From: an uncultured Leucobacter sp.
GTDB taxonomy: Bacteria; Actinomycetota; Actinomycetes; Actinomycetales; Microbacteriaceae
DNA: 13,125 bases
Reading direction: 5' to 3'
Assembly: GCA_937872275.1 (NCBI GenBank)
Contig: CALMSE010000323.1
Location: 1 to 13,125 of the forward strand
Of this stretch, positions 4,962-13,077 are shown one piece after another. The translations under genes and the position numbers were made by a program. The notes under the pieces were generated by a model that saw only the letters and a list, made by a program, of their open reading frames with translations, did no database searches and had not been told where the DNA came from. Every line of letters starts with the position of its first letter. Positions within the stretch are counted from its first letter, which is position 1.

Positions 4962-6580
4962 TGCTCACCACCGCAACCCAGACCGCCCGCATCGAGGTGC
5001 TCGGCCCCGCCATCGACCGGGCCGACGAGATCCTCACCCCCGAGGCCCTCGGGTTCCTCACCGAGCTGCACCGCCGCTTCGCCGGCGCCCGCCACGAGCG
5101 CCTGGCCGAGCGCCAGCGCCGCCGCTACGAGATCGGCAACGGCCGCGACCCGCGGTTCCGCGACGACACCCGCGCGATCCGCGAGGATCCGAGCTGGCGC
5201 GTCGCCGGCCCCGGCCCCGGCCTCGAGGACCGCCGCGTCGAGATCACCGGCCCGACCGACCCGAAGATGACGATCAACGCCCTCAACTCGGGCGCCCGCG
5301 TCTGGCTCGCCGACCAGGAGGATGCGACGAGCCCCACCTGGCAGAACGTGATCGGCGGGCAGCTCTCGCTCTTCGACGCGATCCGCGGGGAGCTCTCGTA
5401 CCGGAGCCCGGAGGGCAAGGAGTACCGCGTCACCGCCGAGCGCACGCCGACCATCGTGATGCGGCCCCGCGGTTGGCACCTGGTGGAGAAGCACCTGCGC
5501 TTCACCGACGCCCAGGGCCGGTCGGGCGCCGCGAGCGGCAGCCTCGTCGACTTCGGGCTCTACGCCTTCCACAACGCGGCGGAGCTCGTGGCGCGCGGCC
5601 GCGGCCCCTACTTCTACATCGCCAAGCTCGAGTCGAGCGAGGAGGCGAAGCTGTGGGACGACATCTTCAGCTTCACCGAGGAGCGCCTGGGCCTCCCCCA
5701 CGGCACGATCCGCGCGACGGTGCTCATCGAGACGCTGCCGGCAGCCTTCGAGATGGAGGAGATCCTGTACGTCATGCGGGATCACATCGCGGGCCTCAAC
5801 GCCGGCCGCTGGGACTACATCTTCTCGATCATCAAGAACTACCGCGGTCGCGGCGCCCGCTTCGTGCTGCCGGACCGCAGCGAGGTCACCATGACGGTGC
5901 CGTTCATGCGGGCGTACACCGAGCTGCTCGTGAAGACCTGCCACCGGCGGGGCGCGCACGCGATCGGCGGCATGAGCGCGTTCATCCCGAACCGCCGCGA
6001 TCCCGAGATGACCGAGCGGGCCGAGGAGAAGGTGCGCGCCGACAAGCGCCGCGAGGCGGCCGACGGCTTCGACGGCACCTGGGTGGCCCACCCCGATCTC
6101 ATCCCGGTCGCGCAGGCGGAGTTCGACGCGGTGCTGGGCGACCGCCCGAACCAGCTCGACCGGCAGCGCGAGGACGTCGAGGTGACCGCCGAGCAGCTGC
6201 TCGACGTGCGGATCGGCCGCGACATCACCGACTCTGGTGTGCGGGACAACGTCGCGGTGGCGATCCGCTACATCGAGGCCTGGCTGCGCGGCCTCGGCGC
6301 CGTCGCCATCGACGGCCTCATGGAGGACGCCGCGACCGCCGAGATCAGCCGCTCGCAGATCTGGCAGTGGATCCACCAGGATCAGACGACGGCCGAGGGC
6401 ACCCGCATCACCCGCGAGTGGGTGGAGGGCCTCATCGGCGAGACTCTGGCCGGACTCGAGCGGTTCCCGGGCGATCGCTACGAGGAGGCGACCGAGCTCT
6501 TCCGCGACGCTGCGACCGGGGACCACTTCCCCGCGTTCCTCACGGTGCCGGCCTACAGCCGGTACCTGGTCGACGCCTGA
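4961..6580 (+). CDS. aceB: Malate synthase A
   Basis: Cytoplasmic enzyme that condenses glyoxylate with acetyl-CoA to give malate, the second step of the glyoxylate shunt. At 539 aa it has the length of the A isoform, not the roughly 720-aa G isoform. The malate synthase signature RDHIAGLNAGRWDYIF is at 273-288. Other conserved segments are MRPRGWHLVEKH (167-178, with the catalytic Arg), IETLPAAFEMEEIL (256-269), FIPNRRDPEM (341-350) and LMEDAATAEISR (453-464), whose Asp is the expected catalytic base. The C-terminus FPAFLTVPAYSRYL is typical. AGAAAGG lies 11 nt before the ATG, rather far, and an 8-codon ORF overlaps the start, so coupling to aceA translation is plausible. The operon ends at the hairpin just downstream. 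Confidence 0.97.
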   Translation: MLTTATQTARIEVLGPAIDRADEILTPEALGFLTELHRRFAGARHERLAERQRRRYEIGNGRDPRFRDDTRAIREDPSWRVAGPGPGLEDRRVEITGPTDPKMTINALNSGARVWLADQEDATSPTWQNVIGGQLSLFDAIRGELSYRSPEGKEYRVTAERTPTIVMRPRGWHLVEKHLRFTDAQGRSGAASGSLVDFGLYAFHNAAELVARGRGPYFYIAKLESSEEAKLWDDIFSFTEERLGLPHGTIRATVLIETLPAAFEMEEILYVMRDHIAGLNAGRWDYIFSIIKNYRGRGARFVLPDRSEVTMTVPFMRAYTELLVKTCHRRGAHAIGGMSAFIPNRRDPEMTERAEEKVRADKRREAADGFDGTWVAHPDLIPVAQAEFDAVLGDRPNQLDRQREDVEVTAEQLLDVRIGRDITDSGVRDNVAVAIRYIEAWLRGLGAVAIDGLMEDAATAEISRSQIWQWIHQDQTTAEGTRITREWVEGLIGETLAGLERFPGDRYEEATELFRDAATGDHFPAFLTVPAYSRYLVDA

Positions 6581-6594
6581 CGCGCCACCGGATC

Positions 6595-6636
6595 GCGGTC
6601 CCGCTCTCGGACGGAGGGCGGGACCGCTTCCCGTTT
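6595..6636 (+). terminator. Hairpin terminator after aceAB, between convergent operons
   Basis: GCGGTCCCGC (6595-6604) pairs with GCGGGACCGC (6618-6627). The stem extends inward by four more pairs, one a G-T wobble, to about 14 bp with a 5-nt loop. A modest pyrimidine run with T clusters (TTCCCGTTTC) follows on the plus strand, so it serves aceAB best. There is no T-run on the minus side, so termination of the antiporter operon here is less certain. Confidence 0.7.
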
Positions 6637-6989
6637 CACTCCCTGTCCGAGCGCTCGATCGCGGGGGCGAGCTCGTCGAGCACCAGGGAGTCGGTGTCGA
6701 GCTGAGAGGCCCGGTAGGCCGCGCGGCCCACCATGTGCGCCGCCACGGGGGCGGTCAGCGACTGGAAGACGAAGACCGGCAGCAGCGCGAGCAGCGTCAT
6801 GAAGGAGCGCTCGGAGAGCGCGACCGCGGCGATGATGAGCAGCAGGCCGAAGATCTGCGGCTTGGTCGCCGCGTGCAGGCGGCTGAGCACGTCGGGGAAG
6901 CGCAGCAGGCCGATTCCCGCCGCGACCGAGAAGACGACCGCCCCGAACACGCAGACGAGCGCGGCGATGTCGAGCACCAGATCAAGCAT
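6636..6989 (-). CDS. mnhG: Mrp/Mnh cation:proton antiporter subunit G
   Basis: Small membrane subunit (117 aa) of the Mrp-type Na+(K+)/H+ antiporter. Three hydrophobic segments are visible, at about 6-27, 46-60 and 64-86. The family segment GIGLLRFPDVLSRLHAATKPQIFGLL (starting at about residue 25) is the PhaG_MnhG_YufB hallmark. A charged acidic tail follows (about 95-117). It is the last gene of the operon and overlaps the end of mnhF by 8 bp; AGGGGAG lies 9 nt before the ATG at 6989. It converges on aceB. Confidence 0.93.
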   Translation of the reverse strand: MLDLVLDIAALVCVFGAVVFSVAAGIGLLRFPDVLSRLHAATKPQIFGLLLIIAAVALSERSFMTLLALLPVFVFQSLTAPVAAHMVGRAAYRASQLDTDSLVLDELAPAIERSDRE

Positions 6990-7287
6990 CGCGATCCGCT
7001 CCCCTCTCGGTGTCCCGTTCGGCGCGGCGGCGCACGTAGCGCGCGAGGACGATGGTCGCGAGCACCGCGGTCGCGGCGACCCCCGTCATGAGCGGGATGG
7101 CCTCCGTGTGCCCGCGCAGGACCATGTCGGTCCCCACCGATATGAGCAACGTGGTCAGCAGCACATCGCTCGCGACCATGCGGTCGAGGATCGTGGGACC
7201 GCGCACGATCCTCACGATCGCGAACACCGCGGTGACCGTGAGGCCCGCGATCGCCGCGATCGTCACCGCGAGCTGGAATGCGCTCAT
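6982..7287 (-). CDS. mnhF: Mrp/Mnh cation:proton antiporter subunit F
   Basis: Small membrane subunit (101 aa) of the Mrp complex. Three hydrophobic segments lie at about 5-26, 39-55 and 64-82. The family segment RIVRGPTILDRMVASDVLL (27-44) is diagnostic of MnhF/MrpF. The tail (86-101) is short and rich in Arg, Asp and Glu. The start is the ATG at 7287, which overlaps the mnhE stop as ATGA; GGAGG lies 7 nt upstream. Longer in-frame readings extending into mnhE are ruled out by this site and by normal family length. Confidence 0.93.
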   Translation of the reverse strand: MSAFQLAVTIAAIAGLTVTAVFAIVRIVRGPTILDRMVASDVLLTTLLISVGTDMVLRGHTEAIPLMTGVAATAVLATIVLARYVRRRAERDTERGADRDA

Positions 7288-7829
7288 CGCACCGCCTCCA
7301 CTTCCTCGCGCGAGCCGACCGCCCGGATCAGCAGCTCCTCGATGCGCGCCGTCTGCCGGCGCGCCCGCTCGATCTCCCGTTCGGTGGGCGTGTTGAGCAC
7401 GTGCAGGTAGAGGATGGACGCGAAGCGATCCGCCTCCACCACGAGGGAGCCCGGGATCAGGGAGACCGTCAGACCGACCATGGTCAGGATGAAATCGGAG
7501 CGGGTGCGCAGCCGCATCGCGATGATCGCGGTGCGCGGCGGCGGACCCGGGCGCACCGCCAGCCAGGCGACCTGCACGGAGGCGATCGCGAGATGCCAGA
7601 GGAAGTACACGAGGTAGCGGGCCGCCCACCAGACGTTGAAACGGCCGGCGAGTTCCACCGGCGGCAGGTAGAAGATGCGCATCGCGAGGATCGAGACCAG
7701 CACCCCGCTCGCGAGGCTCATCCACGAGACCTCGTGCCAGAGGGCCATCCAGGTGATCACGAGTCCGATGAGCAACGGCAGCTCGTACCAGCGGAACAGC
7801 ACCCGCTCGAACCTCTGCTTCGGCGACAT
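7284..7829 (-). CDS. mnhE: Mrp/Mnh cation:proton antiporter subunit E
   Basis: Membrane subunit (181 aa) of the Mrp complex. Two N-terminal hydrophobic segments (about 17-31 and 35-53) and a third amphipathic one (70-92) precede the soluble C-terminal domain. That domain carries LRTRSDFILTMVGLTVSLIP (107-126) then GSLVVEAD, the usual MnhE signature, and YLHVLNTP (141-148). A helical Glu/Arg-rich tail follows. The start ATG at 7829 shares one base with the mnhD stop (TGATG) and has only a G-rich ribosome site, so translational coupling to mnhD is likely. Its stop overlaps the mnhF start. Confidence 0.93.
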   Translation of the reverse strand: MSPKQRFERVLFRWYELPLLIGLVITWMALWHEVSWMSLASGVLVSILAMRIFYLPPVELAGRFNVWWAARYLVYFLWHLAIASVQVAWLAVRPGPPPRTAIIAMRLRTRSDFILTMVGLTVSLIPGSLVVEADRFASILYLHVLNTPTEREIERARRQTARIEELLIRAVGSREEVEAVR

Positions 7830-9547
7830 CAGCCCTCACCCCCGCCCGCGGCGGTGCCCTCGCCCGGGTCGATCGTCGTGCTCGCGAACGGGTCGTAGCC
7901 GCCCTCCGGCTCGGTGTCGCCGCTGCCGCCGCCGAGACCCGGGCGGTCCGGGCCCAGCACCCGCTCGACCATGAGGCCGGGACGCACCAGGTCTTCCCCG
8001 GCGCGCGTCGCGTAGGCGTACAACGGGCCGGCGAAGACCGTGAGCGCGAGGCCCACCGCGACCATGCCGGTCGTCGCGCCGATCATCAGGCGCGGCGTCT
8101 CGCGCTGCTGCTGCAGCGGGAGCGCGTCGGGCGCGTCGTGCAGGCGCTCGAGCAGGTCGACCTCCCGGCCCTGCAGCATGATGGCCTCGGTGCTCGAGGG
8201 CTTCGGCGCGGCAGCCCCGCCCAGAGCCGCGGCCCGCGTGCGCCAGAAGGCGAGGCTCCAGGCGCGGGCGAGCGCGTAGAGGGTGAGCAGCGAGACGAGC
8301 GCGCCGATGCCGATGAGCCAGTAGGCCCCCGGTGTGGCGAGCTCGGCGCCGGCCGTGAAGAGCCCGAGCTTGCCGATGAAGCCCGAGAACGGCGGGATGC
8401 CGCCGAGGTTCAGCATCGGGATGAAGAAGAGCACCGCCACGACGGGCGCCGCGCGCAGCATGCCCCCGAGGCTCGCGAGCGAGGTCGTCCCGCCGTGCCG
8501 CTCGAGCAGGCCGACCGCCAGGAACAGGGTCGTCTGCACGATGATGTGGTGGGCGATGTAGTAGATCGTCGCGGCGTAGCCGGCCGGCGTCGCGAGCGCG
8601 ATGCCGAAGATCAGATAGCCGATGTGGCTGACGAGCGTGAACGAGAGCAGGCGCTTGATGTCGGCTTGGGAGACCGCGCCCAGGATGCCGACGAGCAGCG
8701 TCAGCGCCGCGATCGCGAGCAGCAGCGGATCGACGCTCGACTCCGGGAAGAGCTGCGTCTGACTGCGGATGATGGCGTAGACGCCCACCTTGGTGAGGAG
8801 GCCCGCGAACACCGCGGTCACCGGTGCGGGCGCGGTGGGGTACGAGTCGGGCAGCCAGAAGGCGAGCGGGAAGATCGCGGCCTTCACTCCGAAGGCGATC
8901 AGCAGGGCGAGGTTCAGGAGCAGCTGCACGTTGGACGGCAGCTCGGCGATGCGCAGCGTCAGGTGCGCCATGTTCACCGTGCCGGTCGCCGCGTAGATCA
9001 GTCCGATCGAGGCGAGGAAGAGGATCGAGGAGACGAGCGACACCACGACGTACGTCACGCCCGCGCGGATCCGCGGCCCCGTGCCGCCCAGCGTGATGAG
9101 CACGTAGCTCGCGACGAGCAGCACCTCGAAGCCGACGTACAGGTTGAAGAGGTCGCCCGCGATGAACGCGTTGCAGACGCCGGCGCCGAGCACGAGATAG
9201 GTCGGGTAGTAGATCGAGACCGGCGTCTCGTCGTCGCCGTCGGCGAGGCCCTGTCCGAGCGAGAAGAGCAGCACGCCGAGCAGCACCACCGCGGAGACGG
9301 CGAGCATGAGCGCGGTCAGGCGATCCACCACCAGCGCGATGCCGAAGGGCGCCGCCCAGCCGCCGACCTCCATCACCAGGGTGCCGTGCGCGTCGACCGC
9401 CCACATGAAGGCGAGGCCGAGCACGAGCACCGCGGTGAGCGCCGCCACGGTGATGAGCTGCTGCGCGCGGCGGCGACCCGGCAGCGCGAGGGCGAGGGCG
9501 GCGCAGCCGAGCGGGATCAGCACGACGAGGGGGATCAGGGAGGTCAC
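7829..9547 (-). CDS. mnhD: Mrp/Mnh cation:proton antiporter subunit D
   Basis: Large polytopic membrane subunit (572 aa) related to the proton-pumping subunits NuoM/NuoN of complex I; it forms one of the proton paths of the Mrp antiporter. The proton-antiporter domain spans about 115-420. Key charged residues in membrane context are E141 (GFEVLLVASYVL), K222 (FGVKAAIFPLAFWLP), K253 (GLLTKVGVYAII) and K393 (FSGFIGKLGLF). A hydrophilic segment of about 55 residues (435-487) precedes the last membrane helix (489-511), and a Gly/Asp/Glu-rich tail (540-572) ends the protein. The start is GTG at 9547, overlapping the mnhC stop as GTGA, with AGGAGG 7 nt upstream; readings that extend into mnhC are not real. 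Confidence 0.95.
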   Translation of the reverse strand: MTSLIPLVVLIPLGCAALALALPGRRRAQQLITVAALTAVLVLGLAFMWAVDAHGTLVMEVGGWAAPFGIALVVDRLTALMLAVSAVVLLGVLLFSLGQGLADGDDETPVSIYYPTYLVLGAGVCNAFIAGDLFNLYVGFEVLLVASYVLITLGGTGPRIRAGVTYVVVSLVSSILFLASIGLIYAATGTVNMAHLTLRIAELPSNVQLLLNLALLIAFGVKAAIFPLAFWLPDSYPTAPAPVTAVFAGLLTKVGVYAIIRSQTQLFPESSVDPLLLAIAALTLLVGILGAVSQADIKRLLSFTLVSHIGYLIFGIALATPAGYAATIYYIAHHIIVQTTLFLAVGLLERHGGTTSLASLGGMLRAAPVVAVLFFIPMLNLGGIPPFSGFIGKLGLFTAGAELATPGAYWLIGIGALVSLLTLYALARAWSLAFWRTRAAALGGAAAPKPSSTEAIMLQGREVDLLERLHDAPDALPLQQQRETPRLMIGATTGMVAVGLALTVFAGPLYAYATRAGEDLVRPGLMVERVLGPDRPGLGGGSGDTEPEGGYDPFASTTIDPGEGTAAGGGEG

Positions 9548-9996
9548 GATCCTGCCTCCTCTGCCGCTTCGTTCTCGTCCTCGAACTCGTGGGTCTCGGC
9601 GAGATCCTCGTCGGTGACCTCCTCGGTCGTGAGCGTCTCGGACTCGGCCAGTTCGAGATCGAGATCGTCGTCGTGCACCACGTCCTCGTCCTGACGCGCC
9701 AGGCGCCAGGAGCGGTAGATGAGCGCGAGCATGAAGGCGCTCACCCCGAAGGTGATGACGATCGAGGTGAGGATGAAGGCCTGCGGCAGCGGATCGCTCA
9801 TCTCCTCGGGATCGGCGTCGCCGTAGATGGGCGCCGCGCCGAAGGACCCGCTCGTGAGGAACAGCAGCAGGTTGGTCGCATTGCCCACCAGCAGGAAGCC
9901 GAGCAGCACGCGGGTCAGGCTGCGGTCGAGCAGCAGGTAGACGCCGCAGGCGAAGAGCACCACCATGATGGCGACGAGGGCGAGGGGCATGGTCAT
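9544..9996 (-). CDS. mnhC: Mrp/Mnh cation:proton antiporter subunit C (NuoK-like) with long acidic tail
   Basis: Membrane subunit (150 aa) homologous to NuoK of complex I. Three hydrophobic segments (about 3-23, 28-48 and 72-95) cover the normal family core, with LLGFLLVGNATNLLLF (31-46) and DPLPQAFILTSIVITFGVSA (68-87) as diagnostic stretches. From residue 102 on, the protein continues as a strongly acidic tail in which nearly half of the 49 residues are Asp or Glu. The start is the ATG at 9996, overlapping the mnhA stop as ATGA, with GGGGGAGG 7 nt upstream; the ATG at 9990 is a possible but worse start. Its stop overlaps the mnhD GTG. Confidence 0.94.
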   Translation of the reverse strand: MTMPLALVAIMVVLFACGVYLLLDRSLTRVLLGFLLVGNATNLLLFLTSGSFGAAPIYGDADPEEMSDPLPQAFILTSIVITFGVSAFMLALIYRSWRLARQDEDVVHDDDLDLELAESETLTTEEVTDEDLAETHEFEDENEAAEEAGS

Positions 9997-12920
9997 CGGC
10001 TCGCCTCCCCCTGGCTCGGGGCGCTCTCCTGCAGAGCGCCGTCCTGCTGGTCGCCGTCGCGATCCATCTCCTCTTGACGGTCGACCTCGGCACCGAGGCT
10101 GCGCAGCACGTCGAGCACGAGCCCGAACACCACCAGGTAGACGCCGACGTCGAAGAGCGTCGAGGTGACGAGCGGCAGCGTGCCGAAGGGGCCGAGGTCG
10201 AGATCGACCCAGGCCGAGGCGAGGGCCGACTGCCCGAAGAAGAGGGGCAGCAGTGCCATCGTGGCGGCGAGGGCGAGGCCGGCGCCCAGGATGCGGCCGG
10301 CGTCGATCGGCACCGTCGCGCCCAGCTCGTCGCGTCCTCCGGTGAGGTAGCGGGCCACGAGCGCGAGGCCCGCGACGAGACCGCCGGTGAAGCCGCCGCC
10401 CGGCGAGTTGTGGCCGGTGAGCAGCAGGTAGAAGGAGAGCAGGATGAGCGCGTGGAAGATCAGCCGCACCACGACCTCGAGCAGGATCGAGCGCCGCGAC
10501 GGATCGAGGTTGCGGCCCGCGAGCAGCCAGGTGCGGCGCTGCGCGGGATCGTTCGGATCTGCCACCCGCCGCAGGTAGTCGCGGATCTGCGACTGGGCCT
10601 CGCGCCGACGCAGCTTCGGCAGCCGATCCACTCGGGTGCTGATGAAGACGAGCGAGGCCACGCCCGTCGCAGCGGCGAGGATCACCGACAGCTCGCCCAG
10701 GGTGTCCCAGCCGCGGATGTCGACGAGCATGACGTTCACCACGTTGTCGCCGTGGCCGCCGTCGTGAGCGAGATCGGGCAGCAGCAGCGAGATGGGATCG
10801 GCGACGCGGGAGCCGAGCGCGACCAGGGCGACGACGCCCAGCACCAGGCCGACCCCGGCCCCGAGCAGGGCGCGGATCCACCGCTTCGCGACCGTGCCGC
10901 GCCGCACCGCGATGTGCTGCGGCAGGCGACGGATCACGAGCACGAAGGCGATGAGGGTGACCGTCTCGACGAGCGCCTGGGTGAGCGCGAGATCGGGCGC
11001 GCCGTGCAGTGCGAAGATCGCGGCCATGCCGTAGCCCGTGACGCCGACCAGCACCACCGCCTGGAATCGGGTGCCTGCGCGCAGCGCGAACAGGGCCGCC
11101 GCGATGACCACGATCGCGATCGAGACCTGGACGGGCGAGCTCGCGACGAGCAGCCCCGAGGGCCAGCTGCCCGTGACGATGACGGTGCCGCCGAGAGAGC
11201 CGATGAGCACCGCGAGGATCACCGCCAGGTAGAAGGGAAGGGAGCCGCGCTGGGTGAGCGCCGTGAGCCGCACCGCCAGCACGTCGACCCAGTGGGTGAT
11301 GAGCCAGTAGACGTGGGAGGCGGAGAACTGCTCGGGCAGCGCGGGCATCGGCCCGCGCCTGCGGATGACCGCCCAGGCCAGCAGCGTTCCCGCCGCGAGC
11401 ACGAAGATCGAGGCCCCGAGGGCGGGCGTGAATCCGTGCCAGAGCGCGAGGTGCTCCGTGGCCTCGGCCCCTGCACCGATGGCGCCGCGGAACCAGGGGT
11501 CGAGGAGGGAGGCGCCGAGACCGCCCAGCAGCGTCAGGGCGGCGAACACCGCCGGCGCGACCAGGATCGAGGGCGTCTCGCGGTGCACGATGGTGCACAG
11601 CTGGATATCGCGCTTGGTGGCGAAGGTGCCCCAGAGGAAGCGCGCCGTGTAGGCGACGGTGAGTACGCTGCCGAGCACCGCGAGCACGAAGACCACGATG
11701 CCGAGCGGGCGATCCGCCCCCACGGCGAGCAGTTCGGTGAAGGCCGACTCCTTCGCCACGAAACCGAGGAATGGCGGGAGCCCCGCCATGCTGGCGGCGG
11801 CGAACACGGCGATCGTGGCGAGCACCGGGGCTCGTCTGCCGAGCCCGCTCAACTTGCGCATGTCACGCGTGCCGGTGCGGTGGTCGACGATGCCGACGGT
11901 GAGGAAGAGCGGAGCCTTGGCGACCGCGTGCGCGAACACGAGGGCGAGGCCCGCGAACGCGGCTTCCGGGCCGCCCACGCCGAGCACCATCACCATGAGG
12001 CCCAACTGGCTGACGGTGCCGTGAGCGACGATGAGCTTGATGTCGAACTGCTTCAGCGCGCGGATGCCGCCGTTGAACAGCGTGATGGCTCCGAGCACCA
12101 CGAGCGTCTCCCGGTAGCCGGGAACCTCGTCGAAGCCGGGACCGAGGCGCAGGATCAGATAGATGCCGGCCTTGACCATCGCGGCCGCGTGAAGGTAGGC
12201 GCTGACCGGGGTCGGCGCCGCCATCGCGCCGGGCAGCCAGAAGTGGAACGGGAAGATCGCGCTCTTCGAGAGGGCGCCCGCGAGGATCAGGTACACCGCG
12301 ACGATGGCGAGCGGCCCGCTGGGCGGCGCCGCGACGATGGCGCTGAGGTCCGAAGCACCGGTCAGCGCATGCAGGATGACCAGGCCGACGAGCATCGCGA
12401 GGCCGCCCGCGGTCGTCACCATGAGGGCCTGCAGCGCGGCGGAGCGACTCGTGCGCTGTCTGGAGACATGCCCGATCAGCAGGAACGAGAAGACGCTCGT
12501 GCACTCCCAGAAGATGAAGAGCAGATAGATGTTGTCGGCGAGGACGAGGCCGAGCATCGAGACCGCGAAGCCCAGGAAGACCGAGCCGAAGCGGGCGAGG
12601 CCCTCCTCTCCCGCTTCGAAGTAGTTGCGGCAGTAGAGCAGCACGAGCGCGCCCACCCCGGTCACGAGGAGTGCGAACATGAGGGAGAGCACGTCGAGTC
12701 GGAGCGCGAGGTCGAGGCCGAGCTGCGGAACCCATCCCAGGCGCTCCTCGAGCACCTCGCCGTTCAGCACGGCGGGGGCCTGGACCGCGAAGAGGACGAA
12801 GACGGCGGCGAGAGCCGCTGCCGCGACGAAGAAGGCGTTGCGCTGAAAGCGTCGGATCAGCGGGTAGGAGAGCAGAGCCACGATGGAGAGGACGAGAAGC
12901 GCGGTCGTCATCATCTCCAT
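9993..12920 (-). CDS. mnhA: Mrp/Mnh cation:proton antiporter subunit A with fused MnhB domain
   Basis: Very large membrane protein (975 aa), first subunit of the Mrp-type Na+(K+)/H+ antiporter and homologous to NuoL. The N-terminal antiporter domain (about 65-430) shows E140 (FWECTSVFSFLL), K219 (ALSKSAIFPFHFWLPGAM), K250 (AAAMVKAGIYLILR) and SMAGLPPFLGFVAKE (377-391). The MrpA C-terminal region includes HGAPDLALTQALVE (639-652) and DIRGWDTLGE (734-743). Residues 810-945 are an MnhB domain with its hallmark TGHNSPGGGFTGGLVAG (835-851); no separate mnhB gene exists, so A and B are fused, as is common in actinobacteria. A charged, Gln-rich tail closes the protein. GGAGGGGAG lies 6 nt before the ATG at 12920. 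It heads the operon. Confidence 0.96.
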   Translation of the reverse strand: MEMMTTALLVLSIVALLSYPLIRRFQRNAFFVAAAALAAVFVLFAVQAPAVLNGEVLEERLGWVPQLGLDLALRLDVLSLMFALLVTGVGALVLLYCRNYFEAGEEGLARFGSVFLGFAVSMLGLVLADNIYLLFIFWECTSVFSFLLIGHVSRQRTSRSAALQALMVTTAGGLAMLVGLVILHALTGASDLSAIVAAPPSGPLAIVAVYLILAGALSKSAIFPFHFWLPGAMAAPTPVSAYLHAAAMVKAGIYLILRLGPGFDEVPGYRETLVVLGAITLFNGGIRALKQFDIKLIVAHGTVSQLGLMVMVLGVGGPEAAFAGLALVFAHAVAKAPLFLTVGIVDHRTGTRDMRKLSGLGRRAPVLATIAVFAAASMAGLPPFLGFVAKESAFTELLAVGADRPLGIVVFVLAVLGSVLTVAYTARFLWGTFATKRDIQLCTIVHRETPSILVAPAVFAALTLLGGLGASLLDPWFRGAIGAGAEATEHLALWHGFTPALGASIFVLAAGTLLAWAVIRRRGPMPALPEQFSASHVYWLITHWVDVLAVRLTALTQRGSLPFYLAVILAVLIGSLGGTVIVTGSWPSGLLVASSPVQVSIAIVVIAAALFALRAGTRFQAVVLVGVTGYGMAAIFALHGAPDLALTQALVETVTLIAFVLVIRRLPQHIAVRRGTVAKRWIRALLGAGVGLVLGVVALVALGSRVADPISLLLPDLAHDGGHGDNVVNVMLVDIRGWDTLGELSVILAAATGVASLVFISTRVDRLPKLRRREAQSQIRDYLRRVADPNDPAQRRTWLLAGRNLDPSRRSILLEVVVRLIFHALILLSFYLLLTGHNSPGGGFTGGLVAGLALVARYLTGGRDELGATVPIDAGRILGAGLALAATMALLPLFFGQSALASAWVDLDLGPFGTLPLVTSTLFDVGVYLVVFGLVLDVLRSLGAEVDRQEEMDRDGDQQDGALQESAPSQGEASR

Positions 12921-13032
12921 CCGCCGCTCCCCTCCGCTTTGACCAAGCGTCCGAAGACAATCCTATCGGAGGCGTCGCCTGCAACCCCGCCGAAACCGCC
13001 CCCTCGATGAGGGAGCATCGACGCCGCTGAAC
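12921..13032 (-). promoter_or_regulatory. Gap between rRNA terminator and mnhA, probable antiporter promoter
   Basis: This 112-nt gap must contain the promoter of the antiporter operon if the upstream terminator is efficient. The best -10-like site on the minus strand is TAGGAT (12965-12960), which would give a leader of about 33 nt. Only a weak -35 (GGGTTG with a 16-nt spacer) accompanies it. An inverted repeat TCGATG-N6-CATCGA lies at 13004-13021, upstream of the candidate promoter, and could be an operator or chance. Confidence 0.35.
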
Positions 13033-13069
13033 AAAAAAAAGGGGCCGACCTCGATGCGAGGTCGGCCCC
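13033..13069 (-). terminator. Intrinsic terminator of the rRNA operon
   Basis: A perfect 13-bp GC-rich stem (13057-13069 with 13041-13053) and a 3-nt loop are followed on the minus strand by eight T residues (13040-13033). It lies a few nucleotides after the 5S rRNA end, as expected for an rRNA operon, and should insulate mnhA from rRNA transcription. Confidence 0.95.
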
Positions 13070-13077
13070 ATGAAGAG

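Noticed and set aside
3449..6526. A roughly 1000-codon open frame on the minus strand opposite aceA-aceB
   Set aside because: It is antisense to two certain enzymes, its product is a His/Val/Leu/Gly/Arg-rich low-information sequence, and such frames arise from third-position GC bias.
9993..12920. Loss of subunit B from the antiporter operon
   Set aside because: The MnhB signature (GHNSPGGGFTGG) is present near the C-terminus of MnhA, so B is fused, a known arrangement.
10074..13010. A roughly 978-codon open frame antisense to mnhA
   Set aside because: The product is an Asp/Glu/Arg/His-rich shadow of a membrane protein gene; mnhA on the other strand is unambiguous.
13001..13021. Hairpins CCCTC-GAT-GAGGG and TCGATG-N6-CATCGA as a second terminator
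   Set aside because: The stems are short, they are mutually exclusive and no T-run follows on either strand; kept only as a possible operator.
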